52,376 nt of DNA from Pseudomonadota bacterium (GCA_023430045.1 JAEZCF010000040.1:1-52376), one strand, 5' to 3'. Counted from the stretch's first letter, positions 34,878 to 43,884 are shown. Numbers and translations: made by a program. The notes: generated by a model not told the origin, from the sequence alone.

Positions 34878-36913
34878 ATCCGCTGATCCGCCTGATGGCG
34901 CTGGCAATCCTGTTGCTGGTCGGCGGCTGCGCGTCGCTGTCCAGCGGCGAACGCGCGCGTGCGGCCAGCATCGCCGTGCAGGCCCGTTCCAGCGTCGTCG
35001 AATGCACCCGGGCAGACCGCTGTGCGCAGGATTCGCCGCTGCGTGCACTGGCCGGCCGCGCCTTCAGCGAGTCCGTGCCCGATCGTCCGCGCCACTATGC
35101 CGTCATACTCGACGAGGGCGAAGAGTCCCTGGTGGCGCGGCTGAACCTGCTGCGCAGCGCCACCCGCAGCATCGACCTGCAGACCTACATCTTCGACAAG
35201 GATGACAGCGCGCGCCTGGTCATCGACGAGCTGCTCGCCGCCAGCCGGCGCGGCGTGAAGGTGCGGGTGCTGATCGATCAGCTTTCGGCCATCTCCGACC
35301 TGCAGATTCTCGGCGCCCTGTCCTCGTCCCACCAGAACCTGCAGCTGCGTGTGTACAACCCCACCTTCGGCAAGGCGCGGCTGAACTATTTCGATTACGC
35401 CGGCAGCGTGCTGTGCTGCTTCCGCCGCTTCAACCAGCGCATGCACAACAAGCTGCTGGTCATCGATGATGCGATCGGTGTGGTGGGTGGACGCAATTAC
35501 CAGGACGACTATTACGACTGGGACAGCGAATACAACTTCCGCGACCGCGACGTGCTGGTGGCCGGCCCGGAGGCCCGCGTCATGGCGTCGAACTTCGAAG
35601 CGTTCTGGAACGCGCCGCGCAGCGTGCCGGCAGAACGCCTCAACGATGTCGGCCGCACCCTGATCGAGGGCGGCGCGCCCGGGATGCCGGTTGCCGAGTT
35701 CCGACGCCCGGAGCGCGTGGAGCGGGTGAGCCGCGAGGCCAGCGATGAGGGCTTCATCACCCGCAGCTTCGTGGATACCGCGCTGCCGGTCGCTTCGGTC
35801 CGCTATGTCGCCGACCTGCCGCGCAAGCATCGTCGCGAACGTGCCGGGCACCCGGATTTCGGCCAGCACGTCACCGAGCCGCAGCTGGACAGCCTGATCG
35901 CCGGTTCGCAGTTCGAAGTGCTGCTGCAGACGCCCTACCTGGTGCTGTCCAAGCCTGCACGCCAGCTGTTCGCCGGCCTGCGCAGGCGGGACGAGCCACC
36001 CCGCGTACTGGTGTCGACCAACAGCCTGGCGGCAACCGACAACCCGATCGTCTACGCGCTTTCATACAAGTACAAGCGTCGCAACATGCGCGAGCTGGGC
36101 TTCAACATCTTCGAATACAAGCCTTTCCCGCTGGATGCGCCGGTGGACTACCGCAACCTGTTGCCCGACCCGATCACCGGCGATCAGCCGGAGGGCCGCA
36201 GCGGCGGCCTGCTCGGTGGCAGCGCGGCCGGCAGCAATGCGCGCCCGCCGGGCAGCAGCGGTGATGACGCGGGGAATCCGCGCCGGAACACGCCGCGTAC
36301 CGGCAGCGCCTACCAGAACGCACGCGAGCGTCGCCGGGCGTCCGGCAGCGCGGTCGAGCGCGACCTGCTGCGCACCGAGACCCGTCCTTCGTTCCTGGGC
36401 AGCAAGGCGGTGAACCGGCCGTTGCCGGTCACCCGTTCGGGGGCACGCATGGGCCTGCATGCCAAGTCGCTGGTGGTGGACCGGCGCATCGGCGTGATCG
36501 GCACGCACAACTTCGACCCGCGCAGCGAGACCTACAACACCGAAGGCGCAGTGATCATCGACGATCCCGTGTTCGCCCAGCGGCTTGCCGACAGCATCCT
36601 GCGCGACATCCATCCGCAGAATTCCTGGACAGTCGCACCGCGCAGCAAGCCGCCGGTGCTGTCCGGCCTGAACTACAGCATGGGCAAGGCGTCCGAAGCC
36701 CTGCCGATCCTGGATTTCTGGCCATGGCGCTATGCCACCGATTACGAATTCAAGCCCGGCCCAGGCTGCCCGGAGCCGCTGCCACGGCAGCATCCGGACT
36801 TCCTGTCCTGCTATACGGCGGTGGGCGACTTTCCCGAGGTCAACGTCGGGCCGAAGTGGCTGCTGGTGCGCATGCTCACCGCCTTCGGCGCCGGCCTGGT
36901 GCCCATCCTCTGA
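34874..36913 (+). CDS. Phospholipase D-family lipoprotein (cardiolipin synthase C-like)
   Basis: 679 residues, GTG start overlapping yceI by 4 bp. Lipoprotein signal LLVGGCAS with Cys19. Two HKD motifs: RMHNKLLVIDDAIGVVGGRN (His191, Lys193, Asp198) and LHAKSLVVDRRIGVIGTHNF (His529, Lys531, Asp536), as in ClsC/YmdC-like phosphatidyltransferases. Between them is a low-complexity Gly/Ser/Pro/Arg insert at about 435-500 (GRSGGLLGGSAAGSNARPP, ARERRRASGS), absent from typical ClsC. Likely acts on phospholipid at the outer face of a membrane; whether it makes cardiolipin or hydrolyses lipid is not settled by sequence. Confidence 0.9.
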   Translation: MNPLIRLMALAILLLVGGCASLSSGERARAASIAVQARSSVVECTRADRCAQDSPLRALAGRAFSESVPDRPRHYAVILDEGEESLVARLNLLRSATRSIDLQTYIFDKDDSARLVIDELLAASRRGVKVRVLIDQLSAISDLQILGALSSSHQNLQLRVYNPTFGKARLNYFDYAGSVLCCFRRFNQRMHNKLLVIDDAIGVVGGRNYQDDYYDWDSEYNFRDRDVLVAGPEARVMASNFEAFWNAPRSVPAERLNDVGRTLIEGGAPGMPVAEFRRPERVERVSREASDEGFITRSFVDTALPVASVRYVADLPRKHRRERAGHPDFGQHVTEPQLDSLIAGSQFEVLLQTPYLVLSKPARQLFAGLRRRDEPPRVLVSTNSLAATDNPIVYALSYKYKRRNMRELGFNIFEYKPFPLDAPVDYRNLLPDPITGDQPEGRSGGLLGGSAAGSNARPPGSSGDDAGNPRRNTPRTGSAYQNARERRRASGSAVERDLLRTETRPSFLGSKAVNRPLPVTRSGARMGLHAKSLVVDRRIGVIGTHNFDPRSETYNTEGAVIIDDPVFAQRLADSILRDIHPQNSWTVAPRSKPPVLSGLNYSMGKASEALPILDFWPWRYATDYEFKPGPGCPEPLPRQHPDFLSCYTAVGDFPEVNVGPKWLLVRMLTAFGAGLVPIL

Positions 36914-36927
36914 ATGGAGTTCCCCGC

Positions 36928-37365
36928 ATGCCGAGCGTTTTCCGTGAACCGGTTTCCCTGCAGGCCCTGAATGCACTCAGTGCCGATACCGTGATCGCGC
37001 GGCTGGGCATCGTGTTCACCGCCGTCGGCGACGACTGGCTGCAGGCCACCATGCCGGTCGACGCGCGCACCCACCAGCCTTACGGGATCCTGCATGGCGG
37101 GGCCTCGGTGGTGCTGGCCGAAACCCTGGGCAGCAGCGCCGGCAACCTGTGCGTGGATCACAACGAGAAGATCTGCGTGGGGCTGGAGATCAACGCCAAC
37201 CACGTGCGCGCCAAGCGCGAAGGACAGGTGACCGGTACCGCGCGGGCGCTGCATGTCGGCCGCAGCACGCAGCTGTGGGATATCCGCATCGAGGACGAAC
37301 AGGGCCGGCTGGTCTGTACCTCCCGGCTGACCCTGGCCGTGGTGCCCGCCGGTCACGGCGGGTAA
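36928..37365 (+). CDS. Hotdog-fold thioesterase (PaaI/YdiI-like)
   Basis: 145 residues. Hotdog core: RTHQPYGILHGGASVVLAE (70-88), with the HGG loop and catalytic Glu/Asp region, VGLEINANHVRAKREG (about 101-116) and RSTQLWDIRIEDEQGRLVC. Matches the acyl-CoA thioesterase subfamily that includes YdiI/MenI and EntH. The ATG at 36928 has TGGAG upstream. Sits between phospholipase D and acyltransferase genes, consistent with acyl-CoA metabolism. Substrate unknown. Confidence 0.9.
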   Translation: MPSVFREPVSLQALNALSADTVIARLGIVFTAVGDDWLQATMPVDARTHQPYGILHGGASVVLAETLGSSAGNLCVDHNEKICVGLEINANHVRAKREGQVTGTARALHVGRSTQLWDIRIEDEQGRLVCTSRLTLAVVPAGHGG

Positions 37366-37443
37366 TACCAGGCCGGTGCGAGGCCTGGCGCGCGGCAGCT
37401 GCGGCGTACCGGTCACGCCACGCTGGCAGCGGCTGCGGCGCTC

Positions 37444-37449
37444 TAGTAT
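37444..37449 (+). promoter_or_regulatory. Possible -10 element of acyltransferase gene
   Basis: TAGTAT lies 9 bases before the ATG at 37459, after a 93-bp gap from the thioesterase gene. A transcript from it would begin almost at the start codon. No good -35 is seen. Confidence 0.3.
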
Positions 37450-37458
37450 CGTTCGCGC

Positions 37459-38250
37459 ATGAATTCCCCCGCCCCGGTTTCGCGCGGCGGCGTGGCGCGT
37501 GTGTGCCGTTACCTGTACCGCGTACCGCTGCTGCTGGTCCATGTGTTCGTGTTCCTGCCGCTCACCCTGCTTGGCATGCTGGTGCCGGCGGACAGGCTGC
37601 GCGTGGGAGGCCAGCCGCTGGCCAGCAAGGTGGTCAACTGGTGGTCGGCGGGACTGATGTGGATCTTCGGCTTCCGTCTGGTGCGCATCGGGCAGCCCCT
37701 GCCCGGGGCGGTGCTGTTCGTGGCCAACCACGTCAGCTGGGTGGATATCTGCGTGCTCCACAGCCAGCGGATGATGGGCTTCGTGGCCAAACGTGAGATC
37801 GCCGGCTGGCCCGTGGTTGGCTGGCTGGCGGCGCGTGGGCAGACCATCTTCCACGAACGCGGCAGCACCGAATCGCTGGGCGGGGTGATGCAGGTGATGG
37901 TCGACCGGCTGCGCGAAGGCAAGGGCGTAGGCGTGTTCCCCGAAGGGCGCACGCGCGGGGGCCACGAGGTTGGTCCGTTCCACGCGCGCATCTTCCAGGC
38001 GGCGGTGGAAACCGGCGTGCCGGTGCAGCCGGTCGCGCTGCGCTACGGCATCCGTGGCGATGCCCAGACCGTAGTCGCATTCGGGCCGCGCGAGAGCTTC
38101 TTCGACAATTTCCTGCGCCTGCTGGGCGAACCGCCGCGCCGCGCCGAAGTGCACTTCCTGAAACCGATCGGCAGCAGCGACCTGGAAGGTCGCCGGCGCA
38201 TCGCTGAAACGTCGCGCTCGCGCATCCTGGCCGCGATGGCGGGAGTCTGA
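37459..38250 (+). CDS. 1-acylglycerol-3-phosphate acyltransferase (PlsC family)
   Basis: 263 residues. Membrane segments near 22-42 and 62-73; acyltransferase motif I NHVSWVD (His91, Asp96), motif II region IFHERGS and motif III FPEGRTR (160-166). The family acylates lysophosphatidate, or related lysolipids such as lyso-ornithine lipid, at the inner membrane. Whether this is the essential PlsC or an accessory paralogue is unclear from sequence. Followed at 8 bp by a YheT-type hydrolase on the same strand. Confidence 0.92.
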   Translation: MNSPAPVSRGGVARVCRYLYRVPLLLVHVFVFLPLTLLGMLVPADRLRVGGQPLASKVVNWWSAGLMWIFGFRLVRIGQPLPGAVLFVANHVSWVDICVLHSQRMMGFVAKREIAGWPVVGWLAARGQTIFHERGSTESLGGVMQVMVDRLREGKGVGVFPEGRTRGGHEVGPFHARIFQAAVETGVPVQPVALRYGIRGDAQTVVAFGPRESFFDNFLRLLGEPPRRAEVHFLKPIGSSDLEGRRRIAETSRSRILAAMAGV

Positions 38251-38257
38251 GCGACCG

Positions 38258-39301
38258 GTGTCCGCCTCCGCGCCCGTGCTCGCCTTCGATCCCGGACCGC
38301 CGGCGCTGCCGACCGCGGCCGATTACCAGCCCCCGCGCTGGCTGCGCAACGCGCACCTGCAATCCATGCTCAGCTCCAGCCGGCTGCGCCTGCGGCGGGG
38401 CCAGGAACTGCTCGCGGCCACCGGTGCCACCACGCGGGAACTGATCGTGGATGGCGGCAAGGGCGTGCGCCTGCAGGCCTGGTACAGCACGCGCGAAGGC
38501 CGCCCGGCCCGTGGCATGGCGTTGTTGCTGCACGGCTGGGAAGGCAGCGCCGAATCCAGCTACATGCGCATGACCGCCGCGCGCATGCTGGAACAGGGCT
38601 TCGATGTGGTGCGGCTGAACTTCCGCGACCACGGCAACACCCATCACCTCAATCCCGGCATCTTCCATTCCAACCGCATCGAGGAAGTCGTGCACGCGGC
38701 AGGCGACATCGCGCGTCGTTGGCCGCAGCTGCCGCTGGTGGCCGCCGGCTATTCGCTGGGCGGCAACTTCGTGCTGCGCCTGGCGTTGCATGCGCCTGCG
38801 GCCGGAGTGCCGTTGAAGCGGGTGGCATCGGTCTGCCCGGTGCTCGATCCGGCGCTGACCATGGACAGCATCGAGAACGGCCCGGCGATGTACGACTGGT
38901 ATTTCCGCCGCAAGTGGGCCGGTTCGCTGCGCCGCAAACAGGCGCTCTATCCGGACCTGAGCGACTGGGATGAACGCGTGCTGCGCCTGGATATCCGCGC
39001 GCTGACCGCCTGGCTGGTGGAACATCACACCGACTATGGTTCCCTGCAGGCGTATTTCGATGGTTATTCGATTGCCGGCGAGCGTCTACTGGACCTGCAG
39101 GTGCCAGCCGACATCCTGATGGCCAGGGACGATCCGGTCATTCCCTTCGTGTCCTTCAACGACTGGCGCCTGCCATTGTCCGCCTGCCTGCAGACGGCGC
39201 AGTGGGGAGGCCACTGCGGGTTCCTGGAAAACTGGCGGGGAGACGGTTTTTCCGAGCGCTGGGTCGCCCGCCACCTGGCACAGGCCGCCCTGCCGGACTG
39301 A
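38258..39301 (+). CDS. YheT-family alpha/beta hydrolase
   Basis: 347 residues, GTG start 7 bp after the acyltransferase stop. Features: YQPPRWLRNAHLQSML (23-38), the YheT N-terminal signature; oxyanion LLLHGWEGS; nucleophile elbow GYSLGG with Ser166; acid loop ARDDPVIP; catalytic His in QWGGHCGFLEN. A cluster-like NFRDHGNTHHL is also typical. The family includes putative esterases and lipases; substrate unknown. Linkage to the acyltransferase suggests lipid metabolism. Confidence 0.92.
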   Translation: MSASAPVLAFDPGPPALPTAADYQPPRWLRNAHLQSMLSSSRLRLRRGQELLAATGATTRELIVDGGKGVRLQAWYSTREGRPARGMALLLHGWEGSAESSYMRMTAARMLEQGFDVVRLNFRDHGNTHHLNPGIFHSNRIEEVVHAAGDIARRWPQLPLVAAGYSLGGNFVLRLALHAPAAGVPLKRVASVCPVLDPALTMDSIENGPAMYDWYFRRKWAGSLRRKQALYPDLSDWDERVLRLDIRALTAWLVEHHTDYGSLQAYFDGYSIAGERLLDLQVPADILMARDDPVIPFVSFNDWRLPLSACLQTAQWGGHCGFLENWRGDGFSERWVARHLAQAALPD

Positions 39302-39334
39302 TCGGCCGCGACGGCTGCGATCGGCGAGGGCCGC

Positions 39335-39340
39335 TACAAT
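39335..39340 (+). promoter_or_regulatory. Possible -10 element of TPR-sulfotransferase gene
   Basis: TACAAT lies 27 bases before the ATG at 39368 in the 66-bp gap after the hydrolase gene. The upstream -35 region is not consensus. Confidence 0.35.
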
Positions 39341-39367
39341 GCGGGTTTGATCTCACGCTGGACCGCC

Positions 39368-41449
39368 ATGCAAGACCAGATCCTTCAAGCCCTGCGTCGC
39401 CGTGACGCCGACCAGGCCGTACAGCTGGCTGTTGCCTGGACTGCCGCCGAACCGCAGCTGGCCCAGGCCCACCGCTGGCATGCGCTGGCGCTGCAGCAGC
39501 AGGGCCAGTTGCAGCTGGCCGTGGAGAGCCTGCAGCGCGCGCTGTCACTGGCTCCGGATGATGCCGACCTGCACCTGCAGAACGCCGGCCTGCTGCTCGC
39601 GCTGCGCCAGTTCGACGATGCCGGCGCGGCGCTGGAACGCACCACCGGCCTCAACCCGAATGAGCTGTCCGCCTACCTGATGCAGGCGCACCTGGCGCTG
39701 TCGCGCAACGATGTCGACGAAGCCGACCGGCAGGCACGCCTGGCCTCGCGCCTGGATGCCGGGCACCCGGAAGTTTCCGCGCTGGCCGGCATGGTCGCGC
39801 TGCGCCGTGGCGCGCTCGACGAAGCGCTGGCACAGCTGACCACTGCAACCCGGGCGCTGCCTGATGATCCGCGCATCCTGTATGCGCTGGGCTTTGCCTA
39901 CCTGCGCAAGGACATGCTCGCCTTCGCCGAGCAGGCGTTCCGCCGCGTGCTGGCATTGAACCCGGAGATGACCAGCCTGCATGGGCTGCTGGTGCAGCTG
40001 GCGCTGCGTCAGGACAATCCGTCGGCCGCCTCGGAGATCATCGAACAATCACTGGCCCAGCCCGGCCAGGACACGCTGCCGATGCGCCGCCTGGCCGCCC
40101 AGCTGGCGCTGCAGACCGGCCAGCCGCTGCAGGCGCTGGAGCACCTGCGCCCGTTGCTGGCCGCGCACGCCGACGACCGCGCGCTGCTGCAGATGCTGCT
40201 GGTGGCCTGGCAACGGCTGGGACGCGAGGAAGAAGCCCGCGCTGAGCTGGATGGGGCGCTGGAAGCCCACGCGCAGCTGCATGACCTGTGGCTGGCGCGG
40301 CTGGCGGTGGAACCGGTCGGTGGCCCTGGCGCCACGGCCGTGGTGGAGCGTTGGCTGGCGGCCATGCCGGAACACATTCCCGCGCTGGAAAGCCGCATGA
40401 GCCTGCACGACATGGCCGGCGAGCAGGATGCCGCCGAAGCGGTCGCCGCACGCATCGTGGCGCTGGAGCCGAACCGGCTGAGCGGGCAGGTGCGGCTGGT
40501 GGATGCGCTGCTGGCCCGCGACCCGGCCGCAGCGGTCGCCCACGTACAGGGCGTCATCGATGACGCGCCGGAAGCGGCCCGTCCGCAGCTGCGCATCTGG
40601 CTGGGCGAAATCCATGACCGTGCCGGCAATCCCGGCGATGCCCTGCGCACCTGGCTGGACCTGCAGGCCGAACTGGCACCACAGCGCCTGCCTCTGCCGC
40701 CGCAGGCCAAGGCACCGCCGAGCTGGCCCGCACTGGGCAGCGTTCCGGAGACGAAGGAAGGCGAGGCGCCATCGGTGCCGATGTTCCTGTGGGGCGCTCC
40801 GGGATCCGGGGTGGAACGGGTGGCCACGACGCTGGTGGGCGTTTCGCCGGTGATGCGTACCGACCGCTTCACGTCGAATCCGCCGGACGATGCATTCCAG
40901 AATTACCACACGCTGCAGGACCTCGCGTCGGGCGCACTGAGCGCCGAAGCGCTGGTGGCCGGCTGGCGTGCCCAGCTGGTGCAGCGCGGACTGGCCAATG
41001 ACACCGTGATCGACTGGCTGCTGTGGTGGGACAACGCGCTGTTGTGGGCGCTGCGCCCGCAGCTGCCGCAGGGTCGCCTGCTGGCCGTGGTGCGCGATCC
41101 GCGCGACATGCTGCTGGACTGGATCGCCTACGGCGCGGCGGTGCCGCTCGCCGTCACGTCGTTGGCCGAAGCGGCCGAATGGTTGGCGCGTGCGATGGCG
41201 CAGCTGGCGACGCTGCAGGAACAGGACCTCTATCCGCTGGTCGTGCTGCGCATCGACGAGGTGGGCAACGATCCACGCGCAATGGCGGCGCTGTTGCAGG
41301 ACGTCTTTGGTGCCCGCATTCCGCCGGCCCAGGCGATCGGTACGCCGCGCTTCCCGGCCGGCCACTGGCGCACCTATCGTGACGTCATGTCCAGCGCGTT
41401 CGAGCTGCTGGCGCCTGTCGCGGTACGTCTCGGTTATCCCGAAGAGTGA
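39368..41449 (+). CDS. TPR protein with degenerate sulfotransferase-like C-terminal domain
   Basis: 693 residues from the ATG at 39368. Residues about 1-420 are tandem tetratricopeptide-like repeats (ALALQQQGQLQLAVESLQRALSL and ILYALGFAYLRKDMLAFAEQAFRRVLALNP are examples, each split into shorter units). The C-terminal domain resembles sulfotransferases: P-loop-like FLWGAPGSGVERV in place of PRSGTT, a 3'-phosphate-binding-like VVRDPRDMLLDW and VLRIDEVGNDPRAM. The altered P-loop questions PAPS use. No signal peptide, so cytosolic. TPR-sulfotransferases of this kind occur in xanthomonads; substrate unknown. Followed by ybhB-like gene at 11 bp. Confidence 0.85.
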   Translation: MQDQILQALRRRDADQAVQLAVAWTAAEPQLAQAHRWHALALQQQGQLQLAVESLQRALSLAPDDADLHLQNAGLLLALRQFDDAGAALERTTGLNPNELSAYLMQAHLALSRNDVDEADRQARLASRLDAGHPEVSALAGMVALRRGALDEALAQLTTATRALPDDPRILYALGFAYLRKDMLAFAEQAFRRVLALNPEMTSLHGLLVQLALRQDNPSAASEIIEQSLAQPGQDTLPMRRLAAQLALQTGQPLQALEHLRPLLAAHADDRALLQMLLVAWQRLGREEEARAELDGALEAHAQLHDLWLARLAVEPVGGPGATAVVERWLAAMPEHIPALESRMSLHDMAGEQDAAEAVAARIVALEPNRLSGQVRLVDALLARDPAAAVAHVQGVIDDAPEAARPQLRIWLGEIHDRAGNPGDALRTWLDLQAELAPQRLPLPPQAKAPPSWPALGSVPETKEGEAPSVPMFLWGAPGSGVERVATTLVGVSPVMRTDRFTSNPPDDAFQNYHTLQDLASGALSAEALVAGWRAQLVQRGLANDTVIDWLLWWDNALLWALRPQLPQGRLLAVVRDPRDMLLDWIAYGAAVPLAVTSLAEAAEWLARAMAQLATLQEQDLYPLVVLRIDEVGNDPRAMAALLQDVFGARIPPAQAIGTPRFPAGHWRTYRDVMSSAFELLAPVAVRLGYPEE

Positions 41450-41460
41450 AGGAGAAGCGG

Positions 41461-42069
41461 ATGCATCTGCACAGTGACAGCCTGCGCAACGGCGCGCCGA
41501 TCGACCGCGAATTCGCTGCGGGCGATGCCAGTGGTTTCGCCCCGGACCGTAACCCGCACCTGGCCTGGAGCGGAGTGCCCGAAGGCACCCGTTCCTTCGC
41601 CCTGCTGTGCGTGGATCCCGATGTCCCGACCGTGCCTGAAACCGTCGGGCGCACCGATGTCACGGTGCCGGTCGACCAGCCGCGCTGCGATTTCGTGCAC
41701 TGGGCAATGGCCGACATTCCCGCCGACGTGCGCGAGCTGGCGGCGGGCAGCTGCAGCGATGGCTTCGTGGCCAGGGGCAAGCCCGCGCCGGCAGGCCCGG
41801 CGGGCAGCCGCCAGGGCCTCAACGATTTCACCGGCTGGTTCGCCGGCACTCCGGACATGGCCGGCGATTACCTGGGCTACGACGGCCCGTATCCGCCGTT
41901 CAACGACGAACGCGTGCACCGTTATTTCTTCCGTGTCTTCGCGCTGGACGTCGAAACGCTGGAGCTGCCGGCGCCGTTCACCGCCGCGGACGTGCACCGG
42001 GCCATGCATGGCCACGTACTGGCCGAAGCGGCGCTGCACGGCACCTACACCCTGAATCCAGATCTGTAA
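41461..42069 (+). CDS. YbhB/YbcL Raf-kinase-inhibitor-like protein
   Basis: 202 residues. PEBP fold motifs: NPHLAWSGVPEGTRSFALL, CVDPDVP, DFVHWAMADIP and GYDGPYPPFNDERVHRYFF (short pieces of a conserved ligand-binding site). The ATG at 41461 is 6 bases after AAGGAG; an in-frame GTG at 41446 is less likely. No export signal, like Escherichia coli YbhB. Its biochemical role is unknown in bacteria. The stop codon abuts a GTAG-type repeat pair. Confidence 0.9.
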   Translation: MHLHSDSLRNGAPIDREFAAGDASGFAPDRNPHLAWSGVPEGTRSFALLCVDPDVPTVPETVGRTDVTVPVDQPRCDFVHWAMADIPADVRELAAGSCSDGFVARGKPAPAGPAGSRQGLNDFTGWFAGTPDMAGDYLGYDGPYPPFNDERVHRYFFRVFALDVETLELPAPFTAADVHRAMHGHVLAEAALHGTYTLNPDL

Positions 42070-42126
42070 GAGCCGGGCTCTGCCCGGCTGGACGTTGCCG
42101 CGTAGCGGGGCAGAGCCCCGCTCTAC
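42066..42126. repeat. Inverted pair of SMAG-type palindromes
   Basis: A first stem AGCCGGGCTCTGCCCGGCT starts right after the ybhB stop codon (GTAAG head, a variant of GTAG). A second, inverted stem AGCGGGGCAGAGCCCCGCT ends in CTAC (GTAG on the minus strand). It resembles one unit of the 83-bp array at 11536. It lies between convergent genes and may serve as their terminator. Confidence 0.75.
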
Positions 42127-42137
42127 GTGATGCGCGG

Positions 42138-42959
42138 CTATTTCTCGGTCGCCGACTCGACCACCATGTCCAGCACGTACGCGCGCGAGGACGCGTCGGC
42201 CGGCGGATCCTTCACGGTGAAACGCTTCACGCGCACCACGTTGCGCACGCCATCTTCGTGCGTGTAGCCCTCGATGGCGTCATGGAAGTTCTCGAAGGCG
42301 CCCGGTTCGCCCTGTCTTACACCGTTCTCGTCGAAGCGGACCTCGCGCACCTGCAGGCACTGCTTGTCCTTGATCAACGGATGCGGGCAGGGCCGGGTCC
42401 GTGCCGCCACTTCCAGGAACACCGTCTCGCCCGGCCCACCATAGCGGGTTTCGGCCGTTGCTTCGGGCACGAACACCAGCACGTCATCCTTGCCGGTGCG
42501 CAGGGTCAGTTCGCCGTTGTCGGCCACCTCCGCCCGCAGCGCACCCTGCAACCGGCTGCCCACCGCAGCGTCCAGCGCCATCACGGCTGCGTCGCTGCAT
42601 GCCATTTCGGTGGAGACCATTGGCGTGAGCGTGAGCGTGCCGTCTTCCAGCCGATAACCCCCGCTCATCCGGTTGCAGGCGTTGGATACCGATACGCGGC
42701 CATCGGTGAAGTCCAGGGTGATCGGCTTGTCGTCGTGAACGAACAGCGCGTCGATGCGCTTTCCAGCCGCATCGGTGGCCTCGCGCAGCCGCCAGTGCTG
42801 ACCCTGCAGCCGCTGCGCCTGCAGGTGCGCCTGGGTCTTCAACGCAGCGGCGGCGGCAGGCGCAGGCGCCAGGTCGTCGCTGCTGCCGGCCGGTGCCGGG
42901 TTCTGGCCGCAGGCCGCCAGCAGCGCCAGCGGAAGGCAGAGTATCAACGCACGTTTCAT
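42138..42959 (-). CDS. META and DUF4377 domain lipoprotein
   Basis: 273 residues from the ATG at 42959, preceded by AAGGAGA. Lipoprotein signal LALLAACG, Cys17. The META (HslJ-like) domain spans about 60-165: QGQHWRLREATD, VSVSNACNRMSGGY, LTPMVSTEMACSD. A C-terminal DUF4377 domain follows (about 175-265): VFLEVAARTRPCPHPLIKDKQ and CLQVREVRFDENG. HslJ is linked to heat and novobiocin resistance in Escherichia coli; no activity is established for this fusion. Periplasmic, membrane-anchored. Confidence 0.92.
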   Translation of the reverse strand: MKRALILCLPLALLAACGQNPAPAGSSDDLAPAPAAAAALKTQAHLQAQRLQGQHWRLREATDAAGKRIDALFVHDDKPITLDFTDGRVSVSNACNRMSGGYRLEDGTLTLTPMVSTEMACSDAAVMALDAAVGSRLQGALRAEVADNGELTLRTGKDDVLVFVPEATAETRYGGPGETVFLEVAARTRPCPHPLIKDKQCLQVREVRFDENGVRQGEPGAFENFHDAIEGYTHEDGVRNVVRVKRFTVKDPPADASSRAYVLDMVVESATEK

Positions 42960-43032
42960 GGAAATCTCCTTGGGTGGCAGGGAGCAGGAACGGATGTGCC
43001 CGCGCATCGGGGTCGAACGCGCTTGCCTTCGT

Positions 43033-43827
43033 TCAGTTGCCGGCCGGCAACCACAACAGCAGTGCCGCGCCCAGCACGATCCGGTAGACGGCGAACGCGG
43101 TGAACCGGTGGGACTTGATGTAACCCAGCAGCCACTTCACTACGACGAAGCCGGTGATGACCGCGGCAACGAAGGCCACGCTGACGTCGGTCCAGTTCTC
43201 GCTGGCCAGCTTGCCGTCCTTGGCCAGTTCCAGGAATGCGTAGGCACTGGCGGCGAACATGGTGGGAATACCGACCAGGAACACGAACTCGGTGGCGGCG
43301 GCCCGGCGGCTCAGGCCGAGCAGCATCGCCAGGAAGATCGCCGACGCGGAGCGCGAGGTGCCGGGGAAAACGCCGGCCACCACCTGGGCGATGCCCACGC
43401 CGATGGCCACCGTCCACGTCACCTGGTCGCGGTCCGGCAGGCGTGCGGTATAAGCCTCCACCAGCAACATCCAGATGCCGCCGATGATCAGCGCCCAGGC
43501 GACCGGGCTGACCGTTTCAGGCAGCTCCCAGCCTGCCAGCCGCACCGGCAGGCCGACCACCGCAGTGACCAGGAAGGCGGCACCGAGCTTCAGCACGTAA
43601 TCGCGGTGCTCGCGCTGGTGCAGGCCGGTGGCCAGCGTCCACAGGCGCTGACGGAACACCAGGGTGATGGCCAGGATCGCGCCGGCCTGGATGATGATGT
43701 TGAAGAAGTCCGAGCGCGCGCCCAGCCAGTGCTGGGCGATGAGCAGATGCCCGGTGCTGGAGATCGGCAGGAATTCGGTGAGGCCTTCAAGGATGCCCAG
43801 CAGCAGGGCGGAGAGCAGATCGGACAT
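43033..43827 (-). CDS. uppP: Undecaprenyl-diphosphatase
   Basis: 264 residues, polytopic membrane protein. Motif 1 EGLTEFLPISSTGHL (14-28) and motif 2 GVFPGTSRSASAIF (152-165, catalytic-region Arg159) are diagnostic of UppP/BacA, which recycles undecaprenyl pyrophosphate to the carrier lipid for peptidoglycan synthesis and gives bacitracin tolerance. The ATG at 43827 is chosen by alignment to the family N-terminus (MSDLLSALLLGILEG). Divergent from glnA; its 5' region is next to the NtrC-type sites. Confidence 0.96.
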   Translation of the reverse strand: MSDLLSALLLGILEGLTEFLPISSTGHLLIAQHWLGARSDFFNIIIQAGAILAITLVFRQRLWTLATGLHQREHRDYVLKLGAAFLVTAVVGLPVRLAGWELPETVSPVAWALIIGGIWMLLVEAYTARLPDRDQVTWTVAIGVGIAQVVAGVFPGTSRSASAIFLAMLLGLSRRAAATEFVFLVGIPTMFAASAYAFLELAKDGKLASENWTDVSVAFVAAVITGFVVVKWLLGYIKSHRFTAFAVYRIVLGAALLLWLPAGN

Positions 43828-43884
43828 GGTGGGGGCAGGCAATGGACAGCGGGAGTAGCGGGAGAGCATAGACCATCCGCAGCC

